Positions 11,056-12,044 of a stretch of DNA of 12,044 bases are shown piece after piece; position 1 is the stretch's first letter, and every line of letters begins with the position of its first letter. The notes under the pieces are model-generated. The model was not told the DNA's origin, made no database searches, and saw only the letters and a list, made by a program, of their open reading frames with translations. The position numbers and the translations under genes were made by a program. Source of the DNA: JBIKLM01 sp044375105. GTDB lineage: Bacteria; Planctomycetota; UBA1135; GCA-002686595. The stretch spans positions 1 to 12,044 of the forward strand of contig JBILNK010000132.1 of assembly GCA_044375105.1 (NCBI GenBank), given 5' to 3'.

Positions 11056-12044
11056 ATGGTCGTCGGGCAGGGATACGGTTCGATCGTCGGTAAGCTGTGG
11101 TTGGTCGCGCTGGTCGCGGGCGGAGTCGAGCGGGCCGAGGCCCAATCCCTGGTGCGCCCGATCCCGCGCGCCGAACCGCCGAGCGGCCCCCTGGGCCCGG
11201 TGGCGGGCTTCCGCGAGCTGGCCGGACTCGAAGGCGTTCCGGCCGAAGAATGGATCACCGAAGTGCGCCTGTTCGGCGAAGCGCGCCCGAGCGGCGAGCT
11301 CGAGGGCCTGGACTCGGCTGTCGAGACCCAGCGCATGGGCTGGAGCGTGGCGGTTACCCGCCAGATCGACGAGCGCGAGCGCCTGACCCTCGAAGGGGAG
11401 CTCGAGAGCTCCTTCTACGGCTGGAGCGGCTCCGCGCCCCTGGTCGGCGGCAGCAGCGATCCCTTCAACGACCTCTATCGCGCCCGTTTCGCCGCCAGCC
11501 ACCAGCAGCCGCTCTCCGAGCGCCTCTCGGTGCTGAACGGGCTCGAGTTTTCGCTCAACGGCGAAGACGAAGCCGACCTGCTCGAGGGCCTGGTGGTCGG
11601 CGGCAGCTCGGCGCTCGGATTCGCCGCCCACGAACAGCTCGAGATCCGCGCCGGCGCCCTGGTCTTCTCGCGCCTCGAAGACGATCCCCTGGCGATCCCC
11701 TTCCTGGGCATCGACTGGCGCCCGAGCGAAGCCCTGCACCTGTCGGCCGAGGGCCCCCGCGTGCGCCTCGACCTGGCGCTCTCCGAACGGCTGAGCGTGC
11801 GCTTCGAATCGCTATACGCCCAGCGCCAATACCGCCTGAACGACACCGGCGGTGCTGCCCCGGTGTTCCGCGACGAAGCCATCGACCTGAAGGGCGAGCT
11901 GCACTTCGCCGCCAACCAACACGCCCGCCTGGTGCTCTCCGCGGGCCTGGCCGCCTGGCGCGAGTTCACCTTCCTCTCCGACGGTGCTGAGAAGCTGCTC
12001 GAAGCCGAGCAATCCAGGGAGCCCTGCGTGGGCCTGGCCCTGCA
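11056..12044 (+). CDS. Secreted, probable outer-membrane beta-barrel protein, 3' end cut by window edge
   Basis: Open from ATG 11056 to the window edge, 329 codons. It has a typical signal peptide: hydrophobic LWLVALVAGG followed by the signal-peptidase-I site AEA|QS after residue 29. The mature part shows alternating hydrophobic and polar residues in short stretches, such as LTLEGELESSFYGW, LEIRAGALVFSRL, LSVRFESLYAQRQYRL and LKGELHFAANQHARLVLSAGL. This fits repeated transmembrane beta-strands of an outer-membrane barrel. The segment IPFLGIDWRPSEALHLSAEGPRVRLDLAL resembles the DUF6268-type outer-membrane proteins as I recall them; that assignment is tentative. No catalytic motif is seen. The truncated C-terminus prevents a check for a terminal aromatic barrel signal. 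Divergent from the HDAC-like gene, with no obvious functional link. Confidence 0.8.
   Translation, partial: MVVGQGYGSIVGKLWLVALVAGGVERAEAQSLVRPIPRAEPPSGPLGPVAGFRELAGLEGVPAEEWITEVRLFGEARPSGELEGLDSAVETQRMGWSVAVTRQIDERERLTLEGELESSFYGWSGSAPLVGGSSDPFNDLYRARFAASHQQPLSERLSVLNGLEFSLNGEDEADLLEGLVVGGSSALGFAAHEQLEIRAGALVFSRLEDDPLAIPFLGIDWRPSEALHLSAEGPRVRLDLALSERLSVRFESLYAQRQYRLNDTGGAAPVFRDEAIDLKGELHFAANQHARLVLSAGLAAWREFTFLSDGAEKLLEAEQSREPCVGLAL

Noticed and set aside
10843..11739. N-terminal extension of the HDAC-like protein by 299 residues
   Set aside because: The deacetylase family starts at residue MTVAYF; the extension runs antisense to the secreted beta-barrel gene.

Overview
This is a 12-kb stretch of very GC-rich bacterial chromosome holding eight protein-coding genes. 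No mobile element, CRISPR array or RNA gene is visible. Two lipoprotein-type leaders and a beta-barrel-like secreted protein point to a diderm (Gram-negative-type) organism. Most start codons lack a Shine-Dalgarno sequence. A carboxypeptidase Q-like M28 peptidase sits beside a large lipoprotein of unknown function. Together these are reminiscent of Planctomycetota or a similar high-GC diderm lineage, but this placement is an inference from style and no marker gene is present.

Layout: (1) Positions 1-4391, minus strand: a large probable lipoprotein of unknown function followed 66 bp later by an M28 metallopeptidase with a PA domain, which runs off the left edge. The two may be co-transcribed. 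(2) Positions 4395-4909: a gene-free gap ending in a strong double-hairpin terminator. (3) Positions 4910-8105, minus strand: boxC then boxB, encoding the ring-opening dihydrolase and the oxygenase of the aerobic benzoyl-CoA (box) pathway. (4) Positions 8106-8355: a divergent control region with a 15-bp palindrome between two AT-rich direct repeats. (5) Positions 8356-9111, plus strand: boxR, the pathway's XRE/shikimate-kinase-like regulator. (6) Positions 9379-9804, plus strand: mscL, preceded by a G-quadruplex-type C7 repeat and followed by a 17-bp terminator hairpin. (7) Positions 9898-10842, minus strand: a class II histone-deacetylase-like amidohydrolase, convergent with mscL. (8) From 11056 to the right edge, plus strand: a secreted, probably outer-membrane beta-barrel protein, truncated.

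The biological core is the box locus. In known systems benzoyl-CoA is epoxidised by BoxB with electrons from the reductase BoxA, the epoxide is opened by BoxC, and BoxR represses the genes until benzoyl-CoA is present. Only boxC, boxB and boxR are here. boxA, boxD and the benzoate-CoA ligase are not in the window, and boxB ends at a strong terminator, so those partners must be encoded elsewhere or the electron donor differs. The divergent boxC/boxR region with its candidate operator, and a boxR promoter that predicts a leaderless mRNA, are the most testable observations. The very long open frames antisense to the real genes are by-products of high GC.
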